The notes under the pieces: model-generated
Seen by the model: only the letters and a program-made list of their open reading frames with translations
What the model was told of the DNA's origin: nothing
Database searches by the model: none
Assembly: GCA_037447605.1 (NCBI GenBank)
Contig: CM074810.1
Coordinates: 1 to 64,000 of the forward strand
Direction of reading: 5' to 3'
Origin: Zygnema circumcarinatum
Lineage: Eukaryota > Streptophyta > Zygnematophyceae > Zygnematales > Zygnemataceae
Length of the DNA: 64,000 nucleotides
In this document: positions 28,079-38,234 of the stretch, one piece after another
How the letters are laid out: each line of letters starts with the position of its first letter
How positions within the stretch are numbered: position 1 is the first letter of the stretch
Program-made: the position numbers and the translations under genes

Positions 28079-29049
28079 CCAATAATACAGCGCTGCAGGT
28101 GGAGGCGAAGGTAAAGGGTTGTCCGGTATCAGCCAAGGTGGTGCTGTGCTTTCCACTGTATGTAGTTCTACAGTGTGTGACGAGGGTTTATGGCCTCGCT
28201 TCAAATTAATTTGTTTCTACGGAATCGTTCACATCTCTCCTGAGCGTGTCCCCTTCCCCCCCCCGCCCTCTATGCCCCTCGCCCTGGCACTCTGCCTCTC
28301 CCTGCCCCTCTCTTATTCCCTTCCCCTCTTCCCCCTCACCGTATGCTTGCCCCCATGCTCTACCCCCTGCTGCGGCTGAAGCCACACGTTGACTGGCCTT
28401 AGGCACAACCTGACACTGCCCAGTAAGAGCCCCCTGCTCCCTCCGCCTACCCCACTCCCGACCACCCCGTCTACCTGCCCTTCTGCCACTGCCTCTCCCT
28501 GCCCTTCTGCCACTGCCTCTCCCTGCCCATCTGCCTACCCCTCTGCCACTCCCAATCGCTTCCCATCTCCCTTTCCCACCCCCCCCCCACCTTCTGCCTG
28601 GCCCTCCCTGCCTGCCCTTCTGCTCTGCCTGTTCATGCCTGACTTTCTGCTGTCTCTCCGGCTTAGCAAAAGTAGACAGCATGTACACTGGGTCCTTTTA
28701 AACAGGAGAAAACAGGAGAATATATTATCAATGAGTGTGCGACATTGATTGCAAGGAATGCTTCTATACCCCCAGAGGGAAAAGCTTATGGACTTCAGCA
28801 CAGTAGACGACCAAAACTGTATCCACATTGACTTGTCTAACCGAGCTGTAAACTACTCTCTCCGTGGATCTGAAATCTGAAAAAAAAAAAAAACCATTGG
28901 CTGCTTTCACGCATGCAGCTCACTTCTCCAGTGTTCAGAACCGACACAGTATGCGCGAGGAAAGGGCTGGAAAGGTCCACGAGGCGGGGACTGATGAGGC
29001 ATCTTGACGCATGGCAGAAGGACAGGTGGCAGGTCTCCTCAGCCCGTCA
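28079..29049. other. Convergent intergenic region with C-rich minisatellite
   Basis: Lies between the 3' ends of PRMT10 (+) and the bZIP gene (-). 28250-28640 is strongly pyrimidine-biased; within 28480-28560 a unit of about 24 bp (CTTCTGCCACTGCC, then TCTCCCTGCC) repeats imperfectly. A poly-A run lies at about 28879-28891. Long open frames here on either strand are a by-product of the low-complexity sequence. No gene seen. Confidence 0.6.
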
Positions 29050-31349
29050 CTACTTTACCAAGCCGAGCTGGACTAAACACTTCTTTAGCGCCCGTTTTTG
29101 TTTCCTGACTTTTTCCTGCATCACAAAGATGAGCTCGAGTGAGCTGAGCATTCCAATCATCCCTCTACTCCTTACTCCGCGGCTCCGGCCGCAGCCGCAG
29201 CGTGACCAGAGCCCTGCGGCCCCCTCTCTGCCATGTGCTCGTCTACACTTGTCCAATGTAGTAATAGAAACAGAAAGTGAGCAAGCTATAAAGAAGCAGT
29301 CGTGTGACCCGGGATGTACCTTCATCAGCTCCAGTTGTGCTGTCAAGTCTGACTTATCAGCTTCAAGAACCTCCACCTAGGGAAAATAAAAATAATCCAA
29401 ACGATTGGTTTTCAAACTCGTCACTGGAGGAAACAGGAAATACCTATATACAGATACAGATACCATCATAGGCTTTTGTCAAGGAATACGCTGCCAGTTA
29501 TGTTTGGACAATTCTCTTAAGCGACACATGAAAAAAGTGGGAAATCGCACCTGCTTCGTTAGGAACGCGATCTTCTCGAGGCGTCCAAGCCGGGTTCTCT
29601 CTGCTGCACGCCTGTTGGCGATGATACGAGCAGCCTTTTTCGGATCTTCCTTTTTTAGAACCTGCACGAGAACGTGGGAAAAATCCGGCTATGTGGGATA
29701 CGGAACGAGGGTGAATGCAGGAACAACTAGTTAGATTCAGCTCCACTCTCGTTTTCCTAACCTGAAACAGCAATAGAGCCTGTCTCCCAAACCAGTTCGA
29801 CCACGCAACCAACACAGTACTCCCTGGGACGTGGACACGGGTGAGCTCTGATTGTACCTCAAGCTGCGCTTGGCCACACCTTTTCCTCCGACCGATTGAA
29901 ATACGCCCTGTTAACGTAGATTGTAGAAAACACGATGATCAGTTGTGAGCACATCCTGTGATATTGAAAGGATAAAGGGCCAAAGTCAACAGCTCACTGA
30001 AAAAAGTCGTCCTGATTAGCCAGTGTTCAGCCAGTGTTCAGCCAGTGTTCAGCCAGAATCCAGCAAACTCACCTGCTTCCATGCTTGCACCCCTGCCCAA
30101 GCCCACACGAAAGGAAAAAAGTGGTCAATTAGCTGCTTACGTCTGAGGTGCTAAGCTTACTCGATGATCAATTTCAGAATCCTTTCAGTGGAGTATGTAC
30201 CGAGATTCAGTTGTCGCTGAAAGTTCAGGCGATTGTTGCCTTCCTCCATGCTCGAAAAGCATAGATTGCTTTCGAGTGTATCTGATTGGCCGCTGTTCCT
30301 GCTGCAACATGGAGAGCCTTCTCCAGGCCCGTTTCCTCTGTGGCAACTTAGAGCGTAACTTCTTGCTCGAGTTCAATCCCGTTGGTGAAAACTGAAGGCT
30401 TGCGATGTCCTCCCATTTGCCACCGAACAACAGACCTCGACGTTGTTGTGGACGGTCAGCATGCCTCGAATAACAGTTTATTGGACTTTCACTAGCACGT
30501 AGAAACGAATGAATTGCCTTTGGTGTGGAAAAATGCGATATCGCCTGCAAATAATGAAAAATCTCCATCAGCCATTGGCTTGTGACTTGGATCTTTCTTG
30601 CACCAGATGCCATAGCACGTAAACAGCCATTTGACCACGACTGCCCACTTTTTCCTGTACTGAGATATAAAAAAATTATGATTTGGTTCAGCTTACCTGA
30701 TCTAATCCTCCTTGGCTGATGCTACCACTTGGTGCATAGGAAGTACGCTTGATCGTGCTTTCTATTGGCAGAGCCGATCGCTTTGCTGAATGAGTCCCAT
30801 GCACCTCGGCAACAGATAAAGAAGGGAGAAGAGGAGTGGTAATTGCTTGATATCTGCGATCGAAGTCATGTAAATGTCGAGTTGCACATAATTGAGTTGG
30901 AGAGTAAGCGAGAGGTCGAAATCGGTCCCTGCAGTACACGATAGTGGTTTTGCAATGGAAGCAACACGAGAACGCAATCATTAATGGACTCGATATCCTA
31001 GAAGGCATCCCTGAACTGCAAGAACGAATAACATTTCCCTTTTGTGAGACTGGCATTAGTTTTACAATCATGAACAAACTATCCAGCAGTTGCACTTTCA
31101 TTGACAAAAGAAGGATATCTGAATGCTCCCGCTTGCGCACCAACGCGTTTTGCACTTTCACTCAAGCACTCTTGATTATCGTTACCTTTTTGTAGATGGT
31201 GTTGCGGAATGCACCGACAGATCGAATGACCCCAACGGTGTTAGGTTTGATTCCATCCATTTCCGGTCGGGACTAGGTGACTGCATCTTATAAAAATCTG
31301 CAGCATACAGAGCATTGATGAGACTCGATGGACTGTACAAGTTATGCAT
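29050..31349 (-). CDS. bZIP transcription factor, 8 coding exons
   Basis: Encodes about 347 residues. Exons in transcript order: 31186-31349, 30697-30928, 30201-30544, 30073-30092, 29858-29907, 29551-29661, 29320-29376, 29050-29115. All use GT-AG sites and join in phase, including a 20-nt exon. The amino-terminal part is Ser/Pro-rich (MHNLYSPSSLINAL, SPSPDRKW). The basic region is DPKKAARIIANRRAAERTRL with the N-x7-R signature (Asn286, Arg294), followed by a leucine zipper (LEKIAFLTKQ, VEVLEADKSDLTAQLELMK). DPK..RI.ANR resembles plant group I (VIP1/RF2a-like) bZIPs; binding of palindromic or half-site ACGT-type DNA in the nucleus is expected. The zipper is short and the protein ends 21 residues into the last exon (QLGLVK). 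The start is the least certain point: exon 1 may begin further up, with the first ATG at 31349. The last exon is also tentative. Confidence 0.75.
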
Positions 31350-32948
31350 GAGCACAGAAGTCACACCCTGCAGATCCTCCTTACGAGTTTATTGCTATCA
31401 CTGACTGGATGCATAAGACGCAATCCTGCGCCTTTTCTCTCTATGAAAGGATGAAATCAAAGGAATACTGCTACCGTTGAATAAGCGAATTGTTTGGTAT
31501 CACGTAAGAGGAGAACGATTTGCAGAAGACAGCGCCTAGCTCGCACATTTCACTCACTGAAATTTCCAAATGACATCTGCACTTGCCACATAAGGGACAA
31601 TGAAAGATAAGGACCATGCGTGTTTGAAAAAAAAAAAGGGAGGGGAGGCGGAGTGAAAGCTCCAGTCTCGAACAAAGCAGAACAGACGGGCACTGATAGC
31701 CCTGCCAAAATTCGCATATTTCTCTATTGTTTGTCGTAAATCACTAAGAGAATGAAGCCAAAGCATGGTCAGAGAAATTATGTAAGAAGATAGGTTCTGG
31801 AACAATTCCTCTTCGAAATGCACATACAGAAGAAGTCGGCAATCAAAATCTGCCCAGTCGTTACATGTTGTACACTTTTTATGTAAGCTACTCTTACGCG
31901 GTGTTCTTACTTCGTGTTCGCCCTCTTGAAGTTGCAGCGGAGTAGGCCAGCGTCGGGTCAGCTGCAGCGTGCAGGCAGGGGCAGGGGCGAAGCTCTCCGC
32001 TCTTTCTCTCTCTGACCGAGTGCGTGCGGGCGTGCAAGCCGGCGCCGTCCGCGGCGTGGCTTGGCGGCCGCTCTCAGGGGGCGGCGCTGCCTCCGAACGG
32101 ACGGACGGCAAACTGCAAATTTGAATGTTGAACCAGCGCAGGAGCCAGGACCGTATTGTACGGTATACTCCCCGCGTGTGTGGAGACACCCCCATGGAGA
32201 TGCGGTGAACATGCCTGGAGATGTGAATCATGAGATGGCGCGGCTTCTCCTGCCGTACCGTACGGTACCGTACCATTCATTCATACATTCTCGCGCCGGT
32301 GCAAACACAACATGGCACCCGCATGGCATGCCATCGCATGACATGCCATCGCATCGCATGGCATGGCATCGCATGGCATGGCATCGCATGGCATGACTGT
32401 CACGCTTGACTGTCACGCGTCACGTGTAACAGGACTCCGTGCTTTAAACGCGACGTCACTGCAAAGCAATGCACGCTCCGTCCCACTCGCGAAATTCGAC
32501 ACCACTTCGCGCGAGACAGTGAAATCATCGGAATGATGGTGAAATTGAAACGACCTCTCTCCAATTCAAACCGAAGCTTGTCAACGACGACGTCTGAAGA
32601 AAAGCCCGCATGTGACACTTAAAAAGAATCGCATGTGACACTTAAAAAGAATGGCGGGTGAAGGAAGCACCAGGGGCAGCACCGCAAGCGTGCAAATTCT
32701 CAAGAGGAGGTGGATGGTGACCATGCCCATTGACGTGCAATTGAGATCCTCACATTTGATTCCACAAAATGTGTTGTAGGTATCCATGCAGACTCCACAT
32801 GTACGTGCAAACAAGAAAAATGGAAAAACGAGCCGCACAGGTAGCTATTTACAAGTGCAGAGTTCCCTTCTGAAAGGAAGAAAGGAATTTGTGCAATCTC
32901 CTCTTAAAGTCTTTTCGAAATCGAACAGGCAAAGATGCAGCGCCGGCT
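31350..32948. other. Intergenic: bZIP upstream region and peroxiredoxin 3' flank
   Basis: A GC-rich island at 31930-32120 and a GTACGG/CCGTAC cluster at 32252-32274 are candidate promoter elements for the minus-strand bZIP gene. A GT donor at about 31907 (GAACACGAA/gtaaga on the minus strand) could end a non-coding first exon. 32321-32395 is a short tandem repeat of GCATG/GCATC words. Around 32609-32650 the phrase CATGTGACACTTAAAAAGAA occurs twice in tandem. The 240-codon minus frame at 31554-32276 shows no conserved domain and was not accepted. Confidence 0.5.
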
Positions 32949-34145
32949 TCAAGCTTGCTGCTCCTCGCTTCGCAGCTGCGCGAGAAGGTCTTGCGCGCCT
33001 GAAGTTGTGAAGTCTCCTTTTTCTTCCAAGTGCAAAAATTTCACTTTCAAATTTTCAGCATACAATGAAAAACGACGGCATCGGCGACCCAAGCCAATGT
33101 CGCTCAGGTCAACGTCGAACCCGAGGGCTCCGGCGTAGTCGCCAGGGCCGTCTGCAAACATTCGTATGTTGCCTTCGACGCCCGGAAAGGTCTTCTCCCA
33201 CGCCCTCATCACATACGCGTCATTCACTGCAGAAAGTATTACTAGGTTAGGACATGATCATGTAAGGGGACGGGTAAGCCCACAATATTTGAAGCTGACT
33301 AAGCCGAGTATTGGTAAGGCGAGCTTCATGTTACAGTATATCGCAGGTTGCATGCCAGACAAAACTCTAAACATTGGGACGAAGCCAACCCGAACAAGAG
33401 AAGACATCTCTGGGCATCGAAGGCAGCACGCAAGTGTCTGCAGACAAGCCATGAGACCACGCTCTCAACTGAGAGCAGCACACCATGAGTCCGAAAGAAG
33501 GACTCATGGTGTGCTCAGGATTCTACAAGACAACTTCCTCGAGATAGAAAATAAAAGAGGGTGGGAAAGAGAGACGTACGCAACCAAGAATTGACATCAC
33601 GGTCAGTGCTTCCGCCTATCCCCAGAGAACTTTACCTGATAAAACCGCTATATCATCCAGGTACTTCTTCAGTTCAGGAGCGTGCTCGATGAAGCCTGGA
33701 ATATGCTTCGAGCTGCATGTGTGAAATTAACAAACGTATTAGACCTTGCTCGCCAAATTCTTTGATGAGGCTACCTGGCATCAAGCCTTTTACACACTCG
33801 CACCTGATTCCAAACATTATTTTCTGAAATATTATGGGGGTATCGTAATGGGCATTTTTCAAGTTTGAAAGAGTAGAAGAACAGAAATAGCTTGGCTGCT
33901 ATTAGCAAGATATGGAAGCGATTCTTGGTGCCAATTTGTTTACAGCATAATCCTGTCGTTTGCAAAAGTTCGCTTCTTCATATCGCATACCTGCAGACAG
34001 GAGTGTAAGCTCCTGGAATCCCAACAAGGATAACCTTCTTATTTTTTGCCCAGTCATGGATCCGCAATTTTTGCAGCTCTCCTTCCTCGTCAAAGAAGGA
34101 AACCTCTCCGTCCGGCAGCGTGTCCCCTACAGCAATCGGAGCCAT
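32949..34145 (-). CDS. PRXII: Type II (Prx5-like) peroxiredoxin, 3 exons
   Basis: A 169-residue thiol peroxidase that reduces H2O2 and alkyl hydroperoxides. Exons in transcript order: 33991-34145, 33636-33712, 32949-33226; GT-AG and in phase. The start MAPIAVGDTLPDGEVSFFDE is the typical plant cytosolic PRXII beginning, so there is no transit peptide and a cytosolic site is expected. The peroxidatic site GIPGAYTPVC places Cys51 exactly where plant PRXIIB has it; Thr48 and the KHIPGFI segment follow. VNDAYVMRAW and FADGPGDYAGALGFDVDLSD are family motifs. Odd: the resolving Cys of plant PRXII (ICFSVND) is Val75 here (IAVLSVND). The only other cysteine noticed is Cys127 (GRRCRRF), where homologs have Ser. 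The enzyme may work as 1-Cys or use a different partner. It is transcribed away from the tRNA-Phe gene, 213 bp upstream. Confidence 0.95.
33461..33515. repeat. Two adjacent perfect hairpins in a peroxiredoxin intron
   Basis: First: GCTCTCA (33461-33467), loop AC, TGAGAGC (33470-33476). Second, immediately adjoining: AGCACACCATGAGTCC (33477-33492), 7-nt loop GAAAGAA, GGACTCATGGTGTGCT (33500-33515), a perfect 16-bp stem. Both lie in the intron between coding exons 2 and 3 of the peroxiredoxin gene. Confidence 0.85.
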
Positions 34146-34358
34146 GGCGTCAGCGCCACCCTCCCCGAAAAATACGGAGCAAGGAGGAGGCAAGCAGCGC
34201 GTCAAAAAGCCCAGCACTTGTCGTTCTAAAGCTGCGCTTCGTCGCCTCGCCTCGCCTCCGACCGGGCGCGCTGCCTGCATGCACGAGCTGACGCTTGCGC
34301 CACGCGTCGTAATGCAGGTAAACTAAATTTATAATAAAAAAATAATAAAATCATCCAT

Positions 34359-34363
34359 GCGGG

Positions 34364-34406
<43 letters not shown>

Positions 34407-34431
34407 GCGTGTTCGATCCACGCTCACCGCA
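34359..34431 (+). tRNA. trnF-GAA: tRNA-Phe (anticodon GAA)
   Basis: A 73-nt cloverleaf: acceptor GCGGGGA (34359-34365) pairs with the 3' strand ending at A34431, leaving the discriminator A. The D-arm/A-box is TAGCTCAGTTGGGAGAGC, the anticodon stem-loop contains GAA at 34392-34394, and the T-arm/B-box is GGTTCGA-like (GTGTTCGATCCACGC). The sequence looks identical to the nuclear tRNA-Phe of land plants as I recall it. No intron and no encoded CCA. It follows an AT-rich leader and is followed by TTTT (34433-34436), a Pol III terminator. Confidence 0.98.
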
Positions 34432-34441
34432 TTTTCAACCT

Positions 34442-34660
34442 TTACGGTAATTTGGACAACGAATTGAGAGACCGGATAACATTTTCCTCGAAAGTACAGC
34501 AGCGTGCATTGTGTTGGGGATCTATGCGGACCTGCTTTTGGGGCCGTCGCAGGGCCGGTTGTTGTCTCACCTTGCTTTGTAGCTTCGACATGTCTTCATC
34601 TGTCCACTCTTTGACATTAACTTGGACAGGCTCAGTTGAGACTGTTTTTACATTAGATCT
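34442..34660 (-). other. Possible coding exon of an unrecognised gene
   Basis: A minus-strand frame with a good acceptor (TTTTTGTAG) reads SNVKTVSTEPVQVNVKEWTD, then EDMSKLQSK, followed by a possible donor GTGAGA and, 39 bp later, CAAAAGCAG/GTC and a frame ending in TAA at 34442. KEWTDEDMSKL is reminiscent of a SANT/Myb-type helix start, but I cannot assign a family. Upstream, MAKAPLAMRR followed by GTGCAC (about 35435) could be a first exon. It could equally be chance. It lies between tRNA-Phe and COMMD4. Confidence 0.3.
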
Positions 34661-35608
34661 ACAAAAAATGTCTGACAAAATCCCCGTCCCAACAATCTAT
34701 AGATTAAACCAGTTCACCGCTAGCGCACACTCTGGATTACACTGCCGCTCTTATACCTTTCCTTTGCTACTTCTCCCAATCAATGCCACTCCTACGGCGA
34801 TACCACCACTCTTAACAACAAAACATGCTCATTGCCTTTTGAAAACATGGCAATTCTCTAAAGGAGATTTGAATTGTGGACTATGCTTCATATGCGCCTT
34901 ACACTGCCATGCATGGCCCCTTTCTCGCACGGTTGTCACAATGCAAATGGTGATGGTGTACTGCAGTGCCAGTGCGCCGCCCCCCTCTGGCACCCCCTGA
35001 CGCCAAAAGACAGGAACCGTTTGCAAGAAGGTGACAACGCGGTCCTATTCAAACTCATCGAGCTGCGGGAATGCTGTATTATTCGTGTCTGACGCATTGA
35101 CCAGGCAGGTGGGAGGGGGGTTCAGGTGGGGGGACTCTTCCGCGATCACTCTCTACCAGTTTGCCTTCCCCCAAGTCTAAATTTGGCTTCCCCCACTTGC
35201 TTGGAAAGCCAAGGTCTATTGGCCGATGCTAGCGACGTAGCATACTACGCTTACTCTCGCTGGTACCACATAGGTTCACACGCGTACAGGGCATGCCTAC
35301 CAAGAACCAAAAAGCAAATTTTGATGGCGTACAAAGGTATTCACTGTATCAAATTCACATTAGTCATTGCGTAAGAGCACAATACTCTCAAGTGCACCGT
35401 CTCATAGCTAGTGGCGCTTTCGCCATTCCGCCGTAATGTTGAATTGCTTCAAAAAGCGAGGAAACCACAGCTGTACATGGCGCTCTTCCTCATCCCCCCA
35501 GTCACGCAGCCACCACCATCATGGACAGCTTGGAACTCGCCACCTTTACAGCTCCAATTCATCATGGAAAGCTGTCCATTAACGTTTTGGCTGCCTTCAA
35601 TTCTGCGT
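34661..35608. other. Intergenic region without a supported gene
   Basis: Between the possible orphan exon and the stop codon of COMMD4. Open frames on both strands show no conserved motifs or convincing splice structure. It may contain 5' exons of the orphan minus-strand gene. Nothing else seen. Confidence 0.4.
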
Positions 35609-37734
35609 TCATTCACTCCACATGCCCACTAATTCAGGTCTCAAGAAACTTTCGAGATGGGCATCTGTAAAAGGACCCAAAGTATCGGCAAACCTCGAGT
35701 GACGAAATCCAAAAAATCCAAAGAAAAAGATTGTGCGACATCTCAGGCCTGCGTAGGTTACTCACCATGAAGCAACACTCGGAACTTGTCTTTTGAGACA
35801 AGGAAGGGCTGAGCAAACCCATTGGGCCCCTCTGAAGTGAGCTGCAAAAGCACACCTTGCTCTCTCCCTCCCTGCACCTGCCATCCTGTGACGGCAAGAG
35901 CCGGTACTGCACGGATACACAGAAGCATTGCGACAAACGAGGATCAAGAGGAGTAATATCAACGTGCCGCAAAAGAGGGATAAAGCCTATCAAAATTCAT
36001 GCATATGACGGGAACGAGAAATGACAAGGAGACACCAAACGGGTTGTGTTAACCTGTGAGAGAAGATTGACGCAGCTTAGCCTGCAAAGACTGCTTGCTG
36101 CTCCAGTATGGGCGGCATACGGCTTCACTATGATCTGTGCCAAAAACAGTATGGAATCGCCTTAAATCAGAAAACTCGCCAACCTCCGAGCACCAGGCCT
36201 CAGTACGAAGGTAGAAGAAAAGCACAACTCACAGAAGCAGCAACTCCATGACGAACTCATCAACTCAAACTCCCGACGTTCACATTATATCAATGTCTTG
36301 TGGTGGGTGAAGGAAATGAAAAAGCAACACTGTCGATTTAAGCTATCTTACCTCTTGGAAGCCCCCACTGCTGAAGTTCTCTGGACAATGCCGCATCGCT
36401 GACATTATACTTAGCAGCATTAGTGATGACGAAATGCACAGCAGCCATAGCTGCCTTCACGTCTGACAAGGCTGCAAGATGTTCCCACTGCGGCTATCAC
36501 CTTCGCGTACATGAGCATGCCTCGTTTGTAGGTTGCCACTCAGATCAGTTTCAATGCTGGAGCTTGACCTGTTGCTTTAAGCAAAGCTTCAGCCGGTAAC
36601 TGAGCTCACCAAGTGACGTTTCAGTTGGCAACTTCAGCATCTCCGAGTGCTGCAAACCCAAACAGCACGAGCATTGGTTATCATTAGGGTTAATTATCGA
36701 AAAGATTGGGGTGACCATTAAAAAATTGCATGTTCCGCGGGCAAACCGGAAAAGTAAATCGCATGCTCACGTCAAAGGAGCCATCCACAATGCACTGGAT
36801 AACCAGCTCCGCAAGTGCCTGAATCTGTACAGCCACCTGCGGCAGTAAACGCATAACACCAGAACAGGATAAGTCAAGAGGGTCCTTCTGCATAAACTCA
36901 GGACCTTCCGAATTTAGCTTCACAGAGATCCAGGATGCAGAATTTGAGAATCGCGATACAATATCTGAGCAATGTGGTGATCATCGTCTTTTTGAGATAA
37001 TGACAGTTCCCATACATGGTAAAACACATGTTTGGCAAGCTGATATGATGAAGAGACTCAAAAGCTCAACCTTCGCCTCCTGAAGTTAATCGGAGTTATT
37101 TGTTGCATCGCCATAATTCATCATGGCAACGTCTTCGAGAAAAATATCGGACCTAATTTGAAACTCTCAGGAGCTTTCTGGGATGTATGCCTATATGTCG
37201 AGTATACAAAGGTCGACTATACAAAGGTCGACTACATAACTATCTCACCTTCGTACCTTGCCGAGTGCTTGCACCAGAGAGCCAACTGATGAACATCATC
37301 ATCAATCAAGAACATCTCAAACCCTAAAAACCCTCAGACTCTTCCTCAAAAAGCCTAAACAGCTCCATTGAAGGATGTTTCGAAGAACTGCATGTGGCAT
37401 ATCGTTTTGACTATCAAGTAGAAAGCAATTTGTTTGACATTTTAAGCAGTCCTCTGTTTCTATCAGATGTTGGATGGTGTGACGAGGGAAACAAATGGCA
37501 ATTCAATTCAATCAGATAAGCAAAGTGTATCCCAAGGTTTCGCTTTGCCGCAATTAAGCCTTTCATCAGGCTTTTAGACCACATAAAGATGTATTGATTT
37601 AGATTGGAACAAACTGAGCATGCTTATTGTTCTCGCGATCTGAGAGGTCGCATACTGACCAGGGTGGAGAGAGTTAGCATCTCGGCGAGGATCCAATCAG
37701 GAGCATCCAAGCCGCCGCATACGCTGAACTTCAT
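35609..37734 (-). CDS. COMMD4: COMM domain-containing protein 4 (COMMD4), 7 exons
   Basis: A 189-residue ortholog of COMMD4, a subunit of the ten-member COMMD ring of the Commander complex, which with CCC/Retriever recycles membrane cargo at endosomes. Exons in transcript order: 37660-37734, 36771-36836, 36610-36649, 36352-36462, 36054-36134, 35766-35906, 35609-35664; GT-AG and all phases agree. The start MKFSVCGGLDAPDWILAEM parallels the known COMMD4 beginning (FCGDLDCPDWVLAEI). The helical HN domain (LKLPTETSLDVKAAMAAVHF, LSRELQQWGLP) occupies roughly residues 26-110, and the COMM domain about 125-189 with the conserved Trp (VTGWQV, Trp133) and FLVSKDKFRVLLH. The human protein is 199 residues. 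Divergently paired with MED20, 500 bp apart. Confidence 0.93.
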
Positions 37735-38234
37735 GCTTCATGCAGCAGCAGCTGCTCGGCAGATGCGTCGCTTGCAATGAGGCAGTGAGACAGCGAGACT
37801 CTCATGCGCACTCTGCACCGCCCAAGTGCTCTGCTCGATTCGTCGTCAAAAGTTCGAGCTGAACCGATGCGAGCTTCAAGCTCCCGCTGAGCAGCATTGA
37901 GGATCGTGAGCACTGGGACTGTAATGGAGAGGACGCGGGTTCGATGAGCGACGAAGACCGTTGCTAGCATCTGCTGGCGGTAGTGCAAGAACCTTTCTTC
38001 TCTCTCAGTCTCAGATATCGGCAAACAGACCGTCCGGACACCCCCTGGCTGTCTGCAGCTGAATCAATTCAGCTAACGAGACCTTCGGCGAGTGTCCGCA
38101 ACTCCGCATGGCTCTATACCGTAGTTTCTAGAGCTTGTCGGCAGCGCACGGGGCCGAAGGAAAACGGCGGTTGCAACTAGACCTCTCTCTCTCTCTCTCT
38201 CTCGCCTCTGGAGTTCCTAGGTTTCGCCTGCGCC
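37735..38234. promoter_or_regulatory. Bidirectional promoter interval, COMMD4/MED20
   Basis: Exactly 500 bp separate the start codons of COMMD4 (-) and MED20 (+). GC-moderate, no TATA box obvious. A (CT)n run of about 20 bp at 38184-38204 lies just upstream of the MED20 ATG, where pyrimidine tracts are common in plant 5' leaders. The head-to-head arrangement implies a shared or overlapping promoter. Confidence 0.6.

Noticed and set aside
28206-28748. Pro/Ser-rich or Gly/Arg-rich frames in the C-rich minisatellite
   Set aside because: Composition artefact of repeated CTGCC/CTCCC units; the same segment opens frames on both strands.
31554-32276. 240-codon minus-strand frame upstream of the bZIP gene
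   Set aside because: Low-complexity and promoter-like sequence without homology; probably 5' flanking DNA.
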